In this document: in pieces, positions 6,794 through 16,983 of the stretch
How positions within the stretch are numbered: the first letter of the stretch is position 1
Layout: each line of letters begins with the position of its first letter
Source of the DNA: a virus
Direction: 5' to 3' (one strand)
IMG/VR virus record: IMGVR_UViG_3300030389_000481
Coordinates: 1-53,141 of that record
Length of the DNA: 53,141 nucleotides
Notes under the pieces: model-generated
Told to the model about the DNA's origin: nothing
Databases searched by the model: none
The model's input: the letters and a program-made list of their open reading frames with translations, nothing else
Made by a program: the position numbers and the translations under genes

Positions 6794-6821
6794 AGAAGCA
6801 CTTAATAGGATAGAAGAATGA
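6591..6821 (+). CDS. Small helical protein overprinted on portal 3' end
   Basis: 76 residues (MLDKKIARKLNPLVNNREQW start), mostly predicted helix, ending LPEQVKEALNRIEE. It overlaps the portal gene by 203 bases in a different frame. Two facts favour a real gene: its stop overlaps the next start as ATGATGA, the usual coupled arrangement, and it looks like a natural helical protein, whereas the portal frame here is low-complexity Gly/Thr. It resembles small proteins that follow portal in other marine podoviruses. Role unknown. Confidence 0.75.
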   Translation: MLDKKIARKLNPLVNNREQWEVMQEHLSNLKNLALQELVVATSESEMLRLQGKIRSLAMLESLPEQVKEALNRIEE

Positions 6822-7534
6822 TGAATTTTTTAAAAGATATAGGTTTAAGATTACAAATGGAAGAAGGTGGTCTGCTTGGCGACCTTGATAAAGATGGTAA
6901 AATGTCTGGTTATGAACAAGCTAGACAAGATGCTATTGAAAAAAGCATGAGAGAACAAAAACAAGAAGGTGGTCCAATGGAAAAAGAAATGGATGAACTC
7001 ATGCCGACTGCTGACAAAGATATGGTTCCAGATGAAGAAATGGAAGACAACTATATGGATTTTATAATTAAGGAAGCATTAACAGAAGAAGAAGAAGATA
7101 TGCTACTTAATAAATTACAAGAAGACAATGAGCTAATGATGTTATTTGATAAAGTAATAGATGTAGCTCAAGAATTTGCTGGGTCTGGTCCTGTTGAAGG
7201 TCCGGGTTCAGGAGTCTCTGACAGTATACCTGCAAGGTTATCTGATGGAGAGTTTGTTATGACTGCCAAATCTGTTGATACATTAGGGTCTGATAATTTA
7301 CAGGCTATGATGGATAGAGCAGAAATGGTAGCTGACAGAAAAGCTATGCAGGAAGGTGGTCCTGTTGATGAAGAAGAAAATATGATGCAAGATAATGTAA
7401 AAGTTATTGAGCAAAATATTAATGTTAGTAGACCTCAAACACAGGATACTCCTCGTATGATAGAGGATAATGACTTGGTTAAAGAAGAACTAACAAAACT
7501 TTCTTTATACGACAGACCACATGTGCGTAGTTAG
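6818..7534 (+). CDS. Acidic protein with SDSIPARLSDGEFVM motif
   Basis: 238 residues, very acidic, with many Met/Glu/Asp. Around residues 125-150 it carries GPGSGVSDSIPARLSDGEFV, a motif that recurs in phage virion-associated and tape-measure-like proteins of unknown function. The QEGGP motif appears twice. It sits between portal and scaffold and could be a head-assembly or scaffold-accessory protein. Translation is coupled to the preceding gene by an ATGA overlap. Confidence 0.75.
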   Translation: MMNFLKDIGLRLQMEEGGLLGDLDKDGKMSGYEQARQDAIEKSMREQKQEGGPMEKEMDELMPTADKDMVPDEEMEDNYMDFIIKEALTEEEEDMLLNKLQEDNELMMLFDKVIDVAQEFAGSGPVEGPGSGVSDSIPARLSDGEFVMTAKSVDTLGSDNLQAMMDRAEMVADRKAMQEGGPVDEEENMMQDNVKVIEQNINVSRPQTQDTPRMIEDNDLVKEELTKLSLYDRPHVRS

Positions 7535-7536
7535 GA

Positions 7537-7645
7537 ATAGAGCTACCCTATTAGCGTAGGCACTCTATATTATATAAACCGAAAGGCGACCTTTACAACA
7601 AGCCCTATAGTGCACATATAGCTACCTTGTGAATGAAGCCCTGAT
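7537..7645 (+). ncRNA. Structured untranslated element before scaffold gene
   Basis: No gene lies in 7535-7659. The RNA can fold into successive hairpins: TAGAG-CTAC / GTAG-CTCTA, AAAGG-CGA-CCTTT, and ACAAG-CC-CTATA with loop GTGCACA, TATAG-CTAC-CTTGT. Two segments repeat the pattern GC(G/T)ACCTT..........AAGCCC. The dense complementarity suggests an RNase processing site, a translational control element for the abundant scaffold and capsid mRNAs, or a conserved phage RNA. Only the folding potential is seen; conservation is not tested. Confidence 0.5.
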
Positions 7646-7659
7646 TAGGAGGATTGAAA

Positions 7660-8541
7660 ATGACTGATAAAGTCCAACAAGAGGAAAAGCCAAATCCTTA
7701 TAACGCTAAAAAAGATTGGCACACGAATGATGATAAACCTTTTAGTTCATCAGAAAGTCTTTACTTTGAAGAACCTTCTGAAAAAAATAAATTGTTTAAT
7801 ACTTCGGATATAACTGAAGCAGAAGACAATGTTAATACAGAAGAATTGGAAGCTACAAAGGATAAACCTTATAGCAAACCAGACTACAAAAAAAGATATG
7901 ATGATTTAAAAAGACATTATGATAGGAAACTCAACGAGTTTAAAACTAGAGAAACAGAGTTGAATAACCAACTAAAGGATGTAAGTCCTAGTTATACAGC
8001 TCCTAAAACTGTAGAAGAACTTGAAGAATTTAAAAAATCCTATCCAGAAGTCTTTGATGTTGTAGAAACTGTAGCACATCTACAAAGTGAGTCTAAAGCA
8101 AAAGTTCTAGAAGAACGCCTTAGTAAACTCCAAAAAAGAGAACTAGAGATGATACGACAAGATGCAGAAAAAAGGTTGAATGAAAGACATCCTGACTTTG
8201 ATGATATTAGAGATAGTGATGAATTTCATAACTGGGCAACTAATCAGCCAGAGTCCATAAAAACATGGATATACTCAAATGCTGATGATGCTGACCTAGC
8301 TTCTCGTGCTCTCGATTTATTTAAGCGAGATATGGGGATGGATTTACCAAAAGAGGAAAAGTCATCTTCAAGGACTAGAAAGACTGCTGCTGATATGGTG
8401 TCAACAAAAACTAAAACTGTTGAACCAAAGCAGGAGAAAGTTTGGTCCGAACAGGAGATTGCTGCAATGAGCATGGCAGAATTTGATAAGTACGAACAGG
8501 AAATATCAGATGCTATGCAAGAAGGCAGAATCATAAGATAA
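7660..8541 (+). CDS. Scaffolding protein
   Basis: 293 residues from the ATG at 7660, which follows AGGAGG at ideal spacing; an upstream TTG at 7654 is less likely. It is acidic, with a central coiled-coil stretch (about residues 65-175, many Lys/Glu/Leu heptads such as KKRYDDLKRHYDRKLNEFK) and a basic C-terminal region. Size, composition and position directly before the major capsid gene are those of podovirus scaffolds, which template procapsid assembly and are removed on maturation. Confidence 0.82.
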   Translation: MTDKVQQEEKPNPYNAKKDWHTNDDKPFSSSESLYFEEPSEKNKLFNTSDITEAEDNVNTEELEATKDKPYSKPDYKKRYDDLKRHYDRKLNEFKTRETELNNQLKDVSPSYTAPKTVEELEEFKKSYPEVFDVVETVAHLQSESKAKVLEERLSKLQKRELEMIRQDAEKRLNERHPDFDDIRDSDEFHNWATNQPESIKTWIYSNADDADLASRALDLFKRDMGMDLPKEEKSSSRTRKTAADMVSTKTKTVEPKQEKVWSEQEIAAMSMAEFDKYEQEISDAMQEGRIIR

Positions 8542-8568
8542 ACTATTTAATAACACAGGAGAAGTATC

Positions 8569-9543
8569 ATGGCTCAATATTTTGAACCAAGTACCGATAC
8601 TAATGCTAACTTTGCAAACTCTGTAAGTGGACAGGCTAATAGTTTCTTCCTACCTTCCGTTTATTCTAAAAAGGTTTTAAACTTCTTTAGGAAAGCCTCG
8701 GTAGCAGAAGCTATAACAAACACCGACTATGCTGGTGAAATATCTGCTTACGGAGACTCTGTAAAGATTATTAAAGAACCAGTTATCTCTGTGTCTGATT
8801 ACACAAGAGGTAGCGATACAACTGCAACTAAGTTGACTGACCAAGAATTAACATTGGTTGTTGATAGTGCAAAAGCTTTCAAATTCATCGTAGATGATAT
8901 TGAAACTAACATGTCACATGTAAACTTTAAAGAGGTAGCATCTTCAAGTGCTGCATATGCTCTTAAAGATTCATATGATGCTGCTATCATCGCTAATATG
9001 TTTTCTGGTTTATCTTCTAGTTCACCTGACCATGTCATAGGTTCTGATTCAGCTACTGCTGATGCAACTATGACACACGCAACAAATTCTGTTGACTTGT
9101 TAGGTTCAGATGGAACTGGAGTAGACCCATTAGACTTAATGGCAAGAATGGCAAGATTACTTGATGACCAAAATGTTCCAGAAGAAGGAAGATGGTTCCT
9201 AGCTGGACCAGATTTCTATGAGCAACTAGGAAAATCAGGTTCTAAATTATTGTCAGTAGACTTTAACGCAGGTCAAGGTTCTATTAGAAATGGCTTAGTA
9301 TCTAGTGGTAAACTAAGAGGATTTGATATGTACAAATCTAACAATATCGCTGCAGTATCAAATGCAAGTGGTAAAGTGTTAGCTGGACATATAAGTTCAA
9401 CTGCAACTGCAAACACTATCCTTTCAACAGAAGTTATCAGAGACCCAAGTTCTTTTGGTGACATCGTGAGAGGTCTTCATGTCTATGGCTCTAAAGTCTT
9501 AAGACCAGAAGCGTTAGTAGGTGCATTCTATGTTATCGACTAA
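8569..9543 (+). CDS. Major capsid protein
   Basis: 324 residues. It follows the scaffold gene and has a good ribosome binding site (AGGAGAAG). The sequence opens MAQYFEPSTDTNANF and has the alternating beta/alpha make-up of HK97-fold coat proteins of T7/HMO-2011-like phages: an early VYSKKVLNFFRKASVAEAIT helix, a mid-chain VDSAKAFKFIVDDIE strand/helix, and an end with VYGSKVLRPEALVGAF. The gene is followed by a strong UUCG hairpin (9554-9575), consistent with a highly expressed message. Confidence 0.9.
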   Translation: MAQYFEPSTDTNANFANSVSGQANSFFLPSVYSKKVLNFFRKASVAEAITNTDYAGEISAYGDSVKIIKEPVISVSDYTRGSDTTATKLTDQELTLVVDSAKAFKFIVDDIETNMSHVNFKEVASSSAAYALKDSYDAAIIANMFSGLSSSSPDHVIGSDSATADATMTHATNSVDLLGSDGTGVDPLDLMARMARLLDDQNVPEEGRWFLAGPDFYEQLGKSGSKLLSVDFNAGQGSIRNGLVSSGKLRGFDMYKSNNIAAVSNASGKVLAGHISSTATANTILSTEVIRDPSSFGDIVRGLHVYGSKVLRPEALVGAFYVID

Positions 9544-9553
9544 TATATAACTC

Positions 9554-9575
9554 GGAGGGGTCTTCGGACCCTTCC
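9554..9575 (+). terminator. Strong UUCG hairpin after capsid gene
   Basis: GGAGGGGTC-TTCG-GACCCTTCC forms a 9-bp stem with a UUCG tetraloop, 10 bases after the capsid stop. The following sequence (ACTTTTAAAAGG) has only a short T-run, so it probably acts as a partial terminator or 3' stabiliser that raises capsid mRNA relative to downstream genes. Confidence 0.8.
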
Positions 9576-9594
9576 ACTTTTAAAAGGAAAAAAA

Positions 9595-9756
9595 ATGTAT
9601 CACGGAAAAAAGAAAATGATGGGTGGTGGCATGGCTCGTAAAAAGAAAATGGGTGGTGGCATGATGGCTCGTAAAAAGAAAATGGGTGGAGGCAAAATGA
9701 AAAGAACTATGTATGGACATGGTGGAGAAGTAATGCCTAAAGCTAAACCTTGTTAA
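9595..9756 (+). CDS. Met/Lys/Gly-rich repeat microprotein
   Basis: 53 residues starting at the ATG at 9595. It contains the unit ARKKKMGGGM about twice plus a partial copy, then YGHGGEVMPKAKPC. It is very basic and Met-rich. Such microproteins follow capsid genes in several marine phages, but I know no function. A purine-rich stretch (AAAAGGAAAAAAA) before the ATG can serve as ribosome binding site. It ends one base before the next ATG. Confidence 0.6.
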   Translation: MYHGKKKMMGGGMARKKKMGGGMMARKKKMGGGKMKRTMYGHGGEVMPKAKPC

Positions 9757-9757
9757 T

Positions 9758-9904
9758 ATGAAAGTAAAAGCACCCAAAGGCTACCATTGGATGAAACAAC
9801 CCAAAGGTGGTTTTAAATTAATGAAACATAAAGGCAAGTTTGTAAAGCACAAAGGTGCTAGTTTAACAGCAAACTTTGCTATACAAAAAGTACACAAAAA
9901 ATAA
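9758..9904 (+). CDS. 48-residue basic microprotein
   Basis: MKVKAPKGYHWMKQPKGGFK then LMKHKGKFVKHKGASL, a basic peptide with repeated KG and HKG units. The pattern GYHWMK.....G.FKLM resembles small proteins near structural genes in related phages. Its stop overlaps the next start (TAATG), implying coupling to the adaptor gene. Function unknown; capsid or DNA binding is possible by charge. Confidence 0.6.
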   Translation: MKVKAPKGYHWMKQPKGGFKLMKHKGKFVKHKGASLTANFAIQKVHKK

Positions 9905-10677
9905 TGGCAACAACATATTTAGATTTAACAAACGAACTTCTAAGAGAGTTAAACGAAATACCTTTAACTACTGCAAACTTTAGTAATGCAATAGGATTTC
10001 AAGCATTTGTAAAAGATGCAATAAATAAATCTATATCTGATATAGCCAATGAAGAACCTCAATTACCTTTTTTTGCTGTTGCAGCTAGTGGAGGCACAGA
10101 CCCATTTTATGGTAATGTAACTGTTGCTACAGTAGCAGGTCAAAGATGGTATACTTTGAAAGATGGTAGCTCTAGTATAACTACAGACTATTCATCTATC
10201 GATTGGGATGATTTTTATTTAACAACAATAAATGTATCTGGAGAAACTACTCCATTTGTTTCTAAAGGTTTAAAATTTTTAACACTTGCAGATTGGAGAA
10301 GATATAACAGAGATAGTGAAAATGCAGATGATGCAGAAGGTTCTGATGCTTCGCATGGTGAACCTATATGTGTAATAAGAAGTCCAGATAATAGAAAGTT
10401 TGGATTAAGTCCAATACCAGATAAAGTTTATAATGTGCATTTTTATGCATATGAAAAACCTACAGCATTATCAGCTCATAGCGACACAATAGTTTTACCA
10501 GACCAATATGCTAATGTTATAACAGCAAGAACTAGATACTATGTATGGCAATTTAAAGAAAGTCCACAACAAGCAGCTTTTGCTTTAGAAGATTATAAAA
10601 AAGGTATGAGACAAATGAAATCTAATTTAATAAATCCTCAACCTAAATATATGTCAGATGACAGGACTTATTATTAA
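9904..10677 (+). CDS. Head-tail adaptor / tail tube protein (gp11-like)
   Basis: 257 residues. The helical N-terminus (TYLDLTNELLRELNEIPLT) and C-terminal helices with QFKESPQQAAFALEDYKKGM, together with position after the capsid and before a large tail protein, fit the tail tubular A / gp11-type adaptor that joins portal and tail in podoviruses. There are no catalytic motifs. It is coupled to both neighbours by TAATG junctions. Confidence 0.72.
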   Translation: MATTYLDLTNELLRELNEIPLTTANFSNAIGFQAFVKDAINKSISDIANEEPQLPFFAVAASGGTDPFYGNVTVATVAGQRWYTLKDGSSSITTDYSSIDWDDFYLTTINVSGETTPFVSKGLKFLTLADWRRYNRDSENADDAEGSDASHGEPICVIRSPDNRKFGLSPIPDKVYNVHFYAYEKPTALSAHSDTIVLPDQYANVITARTRYYVWQFKESPQQAAFALEDYKKGMRQMKSNLINPQPKYMSDDRTYY

Positions 10678-12284
10678 TGGCAAGAGGTCAACCATATACA
10701 GTAGCTTGTGAAGGAGGTTTGGTTACAGCTTCAAACCAAATAGATTTACTAAGAAGTCCGGGAGTAGCTACAGCATTACAAAACTTTGAAGTATCTGTAG
10801 AAGGTGGATACAGAAGAATAAATGGATATACAAAGTTTGGTGGTTCTAGTGCTACAAGACCTACTGGAGGAGAAGCTAGAATATTAGGTGTTGTTCCTTA
10901 TGGTGATGGTGTAATAGCTTGTGCAGGTACAAGTATTTATTTTAGTCTTGATGGAATAACTTGGATAGAAATAAATAGAAGTTCTGTATCTAGTAGTGGT
11001 GATAACTTTTCTACTTTTACAGGTAGAAGTGTTTTAACAAGAACTAATCAAGGACAAGTACAGTTTACTTTATTTGAAGGTGCTGCATTCCAATATGGAC
11101 AAATAATTATAGCAGATGGTGCTAATAAACCTTATTTGTTTAGAATGGAAGGTTCAGGTTCTTTATCATCTAGAACATTTTTTGCAGAAGAAATAACTGT
11201 AAGTGGAACTAAAGGTGTAAGTTTTATTACTCACCATGATAGACATTTAGTAGCTGCAGGTGTAGAAGATAATTTAACTACTGTATTTTTTAGTGCATTA
11301 TTAGACCCTACAGACTTTAGTGGTTCAGGTTCAGGTGCTGTAACTATAACTGACCAAGTAGTAGGATTAGCTTCTTTTAGGGCTGACTTATTTATATTTT
11401 GTAAAAATAGTATTCATAAACTTACAAATATAAATACACCTAGTCAAACTGCAGTTGTTCCAGTAGCAGAAAGTGTAGGATGTTTAAGTGGACACAGTAT
11501 TCAAGAGATAGCTGGTGACTTAATATTTTTAGCACCAGATGGAATGAGAACTATCGCTGGTACAGCAAGAATTGGCGATATTGAATTAGGAACTGTTAGT
11601 AAAAAAGTACAACCATTATTTACAACACTAGCTAAAAATATAAATCAATTTGAAATATCTAGTGTAGTAATAAGAGAAAAGTCACAATACAGACTTTTTT
11701 ATACAAATTTAAGTTTAGGTGAAAATGCACAACGAGGCATTATAGGAACTTTAAGACCAAATGGATTTGAGTGGTCTGAAATAAAAGGCTTAGAAGTTAC
11801 AGCAGTAGGCTCTGACTTTGATGCGACAAAAGTAGAAAGATATTTTCATGGTTCAAAAACTGGTTTTATATATAATCATGATACAGGAGATACTTTTGAT
11901 GGTACAGCAATAGCTGCAAGATATAAAACACCAGATTATGATTATGGTGATTTAGGAACATTAAAAACTTTGCATTACTGTAAAGTATCTATTGGAGGAG
12001 AAGGGGAAGTTTCTCCAGAATTACAAGTTAAGTTTGAGTATTCAAATCAAAACATACCTCAACATACAAGTAATTTTAGTTTCGGAACAGTTAGCCCTGC
12101 TGCTATATTTGGAGAAGCAGTATTTGGTTCTAATGTTTTTGGAGCAGTTGTAAACCCCATGGTTAGAATACCATTACAAGGAAGTGGAACTAGTAATAGT
12201 TTTACAGTAGTTAGTAATGATACTAAACCACCTTATAAAATAAATGGATTGTATGTAGATTACATACCATCAGGCAGGAGATAA
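10677..12284 (+). CDS. Tail tube/nozzle structural protein (tail tubular B-like)
   Basis: 535 residues, beta-rich, beginning ARGQPYTVACEGGLVTASNQ. Mid-chain FITHHDRHLVAAGVEDNL and the surrounding repeats suggest a propeller-like nozzle protein, as in tail tubular protein B of T7-like phages. This call rests mostly on gene order (adaptor, this, then fibre) and size. It overlaps the upstream gene by one base and ends 6 bases before the fibre gene. Confidence 0.65.
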   Translation: MARGQPYTVACEGGLVTASNQIDLLRSPGVATALQNFEVSVEGGYRRINGYTKFGGSSATRPTGGEARILGVVPYGDGVIACAGTSIYFSLDGITWIEINRSSVSSSGDNFSTFTGRSVLTRTNQGQVQFTLFEGAAFQYGQIIIADGANKPYLFRMEGSGSLSSRTFFAEEITVSGTKGVSFITHHDRHLVAAGVEDNLTTVFFSALLDPTDFSGSGSGAVTITDQVVGLASFRADLFIFCKNSIHKLTNINTPSQTAVVPVAESVGCLSGHSIQEIAGDLIFLAPDGMRTIAGTARIGDIELGTVSKKVQPLFTTLAKNINQFEISSVVIREKSQYRLFYTNLSLGENAQRGIIGTLRPNGFEWSEIKGLEVTAVGSDFDATKVERYFHGSKTGFIYNHDTGDTFDGTAIAARYKTPDYDYGDLGTLKTLHYCKVSIGGEGEVSPELQVKFEYSNQNIPQHTSNFSFGTVSPAAIFGEAVFGSNVFGAVVNPMVRIPLQGSGTSNSFTVVSNDTKPPYKINGLYVDYIPSGRR

Positions 12285-12290
12285 AAAGAA

Positions 12291-15200
12291 ATGGCAACAT
12301 ATACAAGACAAAGTTCATTTGTTGATGGTGACAGCATAACTGCTGCTATCTTTAATGATGAATTTAACCAATTAGTTAATGCTTTTAATGTAAGCACAGG
12401 GCATTCACATGATGGAACTACAGCAGGTGATGGTGGTCCTATCTCTGTATTATTTAGTAATACAATTACTATAGGTAAGAATGAAGATACAGATATTGCT
12501 TTAACATTTAATGCATCATCAAATGATGGTGTATTAACATGGATGGAGGATGAAGATTACTTTTTATTCTCTGATGATATATTAATTAATAGCACAGAAA
12601 AATTACAATTTAGAGACACAGCAATTTATTTAAACTCTAGTGCTGATGGGCAACTAGATATAGTAGCTGATACAGAAATACAACTAGCTGCAACTACAAT
12701 AGATATAAATGGTGCAGTAGATATTTCAGGAGCTTTAACATTAGCTGGTGTTTCATTAGCAGAAACCATTTCTGATACTGTAGGAGCTATGGTAAGTTCT
12801 AATACAGAAACAGGAATTACAGTTACTTATGATGATAATGATAATACATTAGACTTTGTAATCGGAACATTAAACCAAGATACTACAGGAAATGCTGCAA
12901 CTGCCACAGCATTAGAAACTGCTAGAACTATTCATGGTGTAAGTTTTGATGGTACTGCTAATATTGATTTATCAGAAGTTATTCAAGATACTGTAGGAGC
13001 TATGCTATCAAGTAATACTGAATCAGGTATTACAGTTACATATCAAGATGGTGATGGAACTATAGACTTTACTGTAGCTTCACAAACAGATGAAAACTTT
13101 ACAACTGCTGACCATGCAAAACTAGATGGTATAGAAGCTAATGCAACTGCCGACCAAACTGCAGCAGAGATAAGAACATTGGTAGATAGTGCTAGTGATT
13201 CAAATGTTTTCACAGATGCAGACCACACAAAACTAGATGGTATAGAAACTAGTGCTACTGCAGACCAGACTGCTGCTGAAATAAGAACATTAGTAGAATC
13301 AGCAAGTGATTCAAATGTATTTACAGATGCAGACCATACAAAATTAAATGCAATAGAAGCTGGAGCTACTGCAGACCAAACAGATGAAGAAATACAAGAT
13401 GTTGTTGGAGCTATGTTTAGTGGTAATACAGAAACAGGTATTACAGCAACATATCAAGATAGTGATGGAACTATAGACTTAGTAGTAGGAACTCTTAATC
13501 AAGATACTACAGGTAATGCAGCAACAGCTACAGCATTAGAAACTGCAAGAACAATTAATGGTGTAAGCTTTGATGGTACTGGAAATATTACAACACTTAC
13601 TGCAGGTACAGGAGTATCTGTATCAGGTACAGAAGTATCTATAGGACAATCAGTAGCAACAAATGCAGATGCTAATTTTGCTACAGTTACAACTACAGGT
13701 AATACAATAGTAGGTGGTAATCTTACAGTAAATGGAACTACAACAACTTTAAATACTGCAACACTAGATGTTGAAGATAAAAACATTACACTTAACAAAG
13801 GTTCAGGAGATACATCTGGTTCAGCAGATGGAGCTGGATTTACAATTCAAGATGCAGTAGATGCATCGAATGATGCAACATTAACATGGAGTGCAGCTAA
13901 TGATAACTTTGTGTTTTCACATGAAATAGTTGCTCCAAGTTTAGATATATCAGGTAATGTAGATATTGATGGTACATTAGAAACAGATGCATTAACTATT
14001 AATGGTACAGCATCAGTTCCTTTTGAAGCTGCAGACCATACTAAGTTAGATGGTATAGAAACAAATGCTACTGCAGACCAAACAGCAGCAGAGATTAGGA
14101 CATTAGTAGAATCAGCAAGTGACTCTAATGTCTTTACAGATGCTGACCACAGCAAACTAAATGCTATAGAAGCTAGTGCTGATGTAACAGATACAACAAA
14201 TGTTACTGCTGCAGGTGCATTAATGGATAGTGAACTTGCAAGTATTGCAGATGTAAAAGCATTAGACCAGTCAGTAGTAAGTGGAGCATCTCCAACATTT
14301 AGTACAACTAATTTTACTGATGCATCTAATAAAAGATTAATGACTGATGCTCAAGAAACAAAACTTGATTCAGTTGAGAGTGGTGCAACAGCAGACCAAA
14401 CTGCAGCAGAAATTAGAACATTAGTTGAAGCAGCAACAGACTCTAATGTGTTTACTGATGCAGACCACACTAAACTAAATGCAATAGAATCAAATGCTAC
14501 AGGAGACCAAACTGCTAGTGAAATAAAAAGTTTATATGAAGGTAATTCAGATACAAATGCATTTACTGATGCAGATGAAAGTAAGTTAGATGGTATAGAA
14601 GCAAGTGCTGATGTTACAGATTCAACAAATGTAGGAACTGCACTAACAGGATTTAGTACAGCTACAGATGCTGTAAGTTCAGACTTAGTTCCATTTTATG
14701 ATGTAACAGCAGGAGCATGGGAAAAATCTACAGTAGCTAATTTAGCTTTACAAGGACCAACAGGACCTACTGGACCAACTGGACCAACTGGACCGACAGG
14801 ACCTCAAGGTAATACTGGACCAACAGGACCAACAGGTTCTAAAGGACAAAAAGGTGAAGTAGGCTCAACTGGACCTACAGGACCTTCAGGTTCAGATGGA
14901 AATGATGGTTCTACAGGACCAACAGGACCTACAGGACCTACTGGACCTACTGGACCAACTGGGTCTAAAGGACAAAAAGGTGAAGTGGGAGCAGGAGGAC
15001 CTACAGGTGGAACAGGACCTACCGGACCTACCGGACCAACAGGACCTGCAGGTAATGCTTCAGATGGTACTAAAGGACAAAAAGGACAAAAAGGTGAAGT
15101 TGGTAGTACAGGACCTACAGGTGGCACAGGTCCAACAGGACCAGCAGGACCAACAGGTTCAACAGGTGGCACAGGACCAACAGGGTCTAAAGGACAAAAA

Positions 15201-16811
15201 GGTGAGGTTGGTTCAACAGGACCGACTGGACCTACTGGAGGCACCGGACCTACAGGACCTACAGGACCAACAGGTTCAACAGGTACAGGTATTACAATGG
15301 AAGGACAAGTTGCTACAACAGGTGACTTACCTTCAAGTGGTAATACAAAAGGTGATGCTTACATAGTACAAGCAGATGATAGTTTACATATCTTTGATGG
15401 TAGTAACTTTGTAAGTGGTGGTTCTATTCAAGGACCAACAGGACCTACAGGACCTACTGGTGGTACAGGACCTACCGGACCTACAGGTAATACAGGACCT
15501 ACTGGACCTACTGGTTCAAAAGGACAGAAAGGTGAAGTTGGTGGAACAGGACCTACAGGTAATACAGGACCTACAGGTGGAACAGGACCTACTGGACCTA
15601 CAGGACCTACTGGACCAGCAGGTGATGATGGTAGTAATGGTTCTAAAGGACAGAAAGGACAAAAAGGTGAAGTTGGTTCTACAGGACCCACAGGTGGAAC
15701 TGGACCAACAGGACCTACAGGACCCGGTGGTTCAACTGGTGGAACAGGACCTACTGGTCAGAAAGGACAAAAAGGTGAAGTTGGTGCTACAGGACCCGGA
15801 GGTTCTACTGGACCAGCAGGACCAGCAGGACCTGCAGGACCTAGTGGTGGTACAGGACCAACAGGTGGAACTGGACCTACTGGTTCAAAAGGACAGAAAG
15901 GTGAAGTTGGTGCTGGAGGACCTACTGGACCTACTGGACCCGGAGGAGGTACAGGACCTACAGGACCTACTGGACCTAGTGGTGGAACAGGACCGACTGG
16001 TTCTAAAGGACAAAAAGGTGAAGTAGGTGGTACAGGACCTACTGGACCAGCAGGTGGTACAGGACCTACAGGTAGTACTGGACCTACAGGACCCGGAGGT
16101 AGTACTGGTCAAAAAGGACAAAAGGGTCAAAAAGGTGCTACAGGTAGTACAGGACCTTCAGGACCTACTGGTTCAACAGGACCTACAGGTAGTACAGGAC
16201 CAAGTGGTGGTACAGGACCTACAGGTCAAAAAGGACAAAAAGGTCAAACTGGTTCAACAGGTGGTACAGGACCTTCAGGTGGTACAGGACCAACTGGACC
16301 AACTGGACCTACAGGACCAACTGGACCTACCGGACCTAGTGGTGGATTTACAACTGGTTCAAACGCAGAAGTAAATAGTTTAGGTGTTAATGTTACCAAT
16401 AGTGGATTTACAAATGGTGAGATTAGAGCATCTAATAATATTACAGCTTTCTACTCTGATGAAAGATTAAAAGACTTTGAAGGTACTATACCTAATGCTT
16501 TAGAAAAAGTAGTTCAGTTAGGTGGTTATTACTTTAGAGAAAATGAAGTAGCAAAAGGACTTGGTTATGAAAACGACAAACGACAAGTTGGTGTTTCAGC
16601 TCAAGAAGTACAAGCAGTATTACCAGAAGTAGTAACAGCAGCACCTATTGATGATAAATATTTAACAGTATGGTATGACAAGTTAGTACCATTATTAATA
16701 GAAGCTATAAAAGAATTAGCAGTAAACTCTCATGAACCTAAATGTTTAGAAGATATGGAAGGTTATGCTGATTTAATTGCAAGAATAGAGGAGCTAGAAA
16801 ACGATGGCTAA
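12291..16811 (+). CDS. Collagen-like tail fibre with S74 chaperone domain
   Basis: 1506 residues. The N-terminal part (to about 60) has the fibre attachment pattern with [15 protein letters not shown]. Residues about 240-780 hold at least seven copies of a unit like [20 protein letters not shown] followed by [17 protein letters not shown]. Residues 822-1352 are Gly-X-Y collagen repeats, mostly GPT, broken once (about 997-1046) by a globular insert. Eleven lysine clusters ([10 protein letters not shown] type) carry 25 Lys, all in the Y position. The C-terminus has a peptidase S74 intramolecular chaperone ([11 protein letters not shown], with Ser and Lys of the self-cleavage site) and ends in a coiled coil. 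It probably forms a trimeric host-binding fibre. The likely modifying enzyme is encoded at 17775-19610. Confidence 0.92.
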   Translation: MATYTRQSSFVDGDSITAAIFNDEFNQLVNAFNVSTGHSHDGTTAGDGGPISVLFSNTITIGKNEDTDIALTFNASSNDGVLTWMEDEDYFLFSDDILINSTEKLQFRDTAIYLNSSADGQLDIVADTEIQLAATTIDINGAVDISGALTLAGVSLAETISDTVGAMVSSNTETGITVTYDDNDNTLDFVIGTLNQDTTGNAATATALETARTIHGVSFDGTANIDLSEVIQDTVGAMLSSNTESGITVTYQDGDGTIDFTVASQTDENFTTADHAKLDGIEANATADQTAAEIRTLVDSASDSNVFTDADHTKLDGIETSATADQTAAEIRTLVESASDSNVFTDADHTKLNAIEAGATADQTDEEIQDVVGAMFSGNTETGITATYQDSDGTIDLVVGTLNQDTTGNAATATALETARTINGVSFDGTGNITTLTAGTGVSVSGTEVSIGQSVATNADANFATVTTTGNTIVGGNLTVNGTTTTLNTATLDVEDKNITLNKGSGDTSGSADGAGFTIQDAVDASNDATLTWSAANDNFVFSHEIVAPSLDISGNVDIDGTLETDALTINGTASVPFEAADHTKLDGIETNATADQTAAEIRTLVESASDSNVFTDADHSKLNAIEASADVTDTTNVTAAGALMDSELASIADVKALDQSVVSGASPTFSTTNFTDASNKRLMTDAQETKLDSVESGATADQTAAEIRTLVEAATDSNVFTDADHTKLNAIESNATGDQTASEIKSLYEGNSDTNAFTDADESKLDGIEASADVTDSTNVGTALTGFSTATDAVSSDLVPFYDVTAGAWEKSTVANLALQGPTGPTGPTGPTGPTGPQGNTGPTGPTGSKGQKGEVGSTGPTGPSGSDGNDGSTGPTGPTGPTGPTGPTGSKGQKGEVGAGGPTGGTGPTGPTGPTGPAGNASDGTKGQKGQKGEVGSTGPTGGTGPTGPAGPTGSTGGTGPTGSKGQKGEVGSTGPTGPTGGTGPTGPTGPTGSTGTGITMEGQVATTGDLPSSGNTKGDAYIVQADDSLHIFDGSNFVSGGSIQGPTGPTGPTGGTGPTGPTGNTGPTGPTGSKGQKGEVGGTGPTGNTGPTGGTGPTGPTGPTGPAGDDGSNGSKGQKGQKGEVGSTGPTGGTGPTGPTGPGGSTGGTGPTGQKGQKGEVGATGPGGSTGPAGPAGPAGPSGGTGPTGGTGPTGSKGQKGEVGAGGPTGPTGPGGGTGPTGPTGPSGGTGPTGSKGQKGEVGGTGPTGPAGGTGPTGSTGPTGPGGSTGQKGQKGQKGATGSTGPSGPTGSTGPTGSTGPSGGTGPTGQKGQKGQTGSTGGTGPSGGTGPTGPTGPTGPTGPTGPSGGFTTGSNAEVNSLGVNVTNSGFTNGEIRASNNITAFYSDERLKDFEGTIPNALEKVVQLGGYYFRENEVAKGLGYENDKRQVGVSAQEVQAVLPEVVTAAPIDDKYLTVWYDKLVPLLIEAIKELAVNSHEPKCLEDMEGYADLIARIEELENDG
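14754..16346 (+). repeat. Collagen-coding 9-bp repeat tract
   Basis: DNA built from GGA-CC(A/T)-AC(A/T/C) units encoding Gly-Pro-Thr, mixed with GGTGGAACA, GGTTCAAAA and GGACAAAAAGGT units. Codon choice drifts between copies, showing it is not a recent amplification, though the tract should be prone to length changes. Overlapping low-complexity frames on both strands are artefacts of the periodicity. An interruption lies at about 15280-15430. Confidence 0.95.
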
Positions 16812-16983
16812 TATGCAAACAGTACATGTATTAAAAACTAATAGTGAAAGTGACCAACAACCAGTAGCTATTATAACTTATGATGATGATACACAAACTT
16901 TTTGGAATAAAGATAGTGATAGAAGTGTTTTAGATACTCATACAAAGTCTATATTAGATGCATTTTTTAATGGAATAAGTTAA
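16804..16983 (+). CDS. 59-residue acidic protein after fibre
   Basis: Starts at the ATG at 16804, inside the last codons of the fibre gene (8-base overlap), and ends in TAATG with the next gene. The protein [20 protein letters not shown] continues into [15 protein letters not shown], small and acidic. I do not recognise it; the position suggests a fibre-associated or tail-assembly protein. Confidence 0.65.
   Translation: MANMQTVHVLKTNSESDQQPVAIITYDDDTQTFWNKDSDRSVLDTHTKSILDAFFNGIS

Noticed and set aside
14804-16374. Several long frames opposite or out of frame with the collagen tract (for example 14896-15366, 15415-16026, 16027-16374)
   Set aside because: Artefacts of the 9-bp periodic DNA; they translate to Leu/Gln/Asp or Pro/Val repeats with no start signals.
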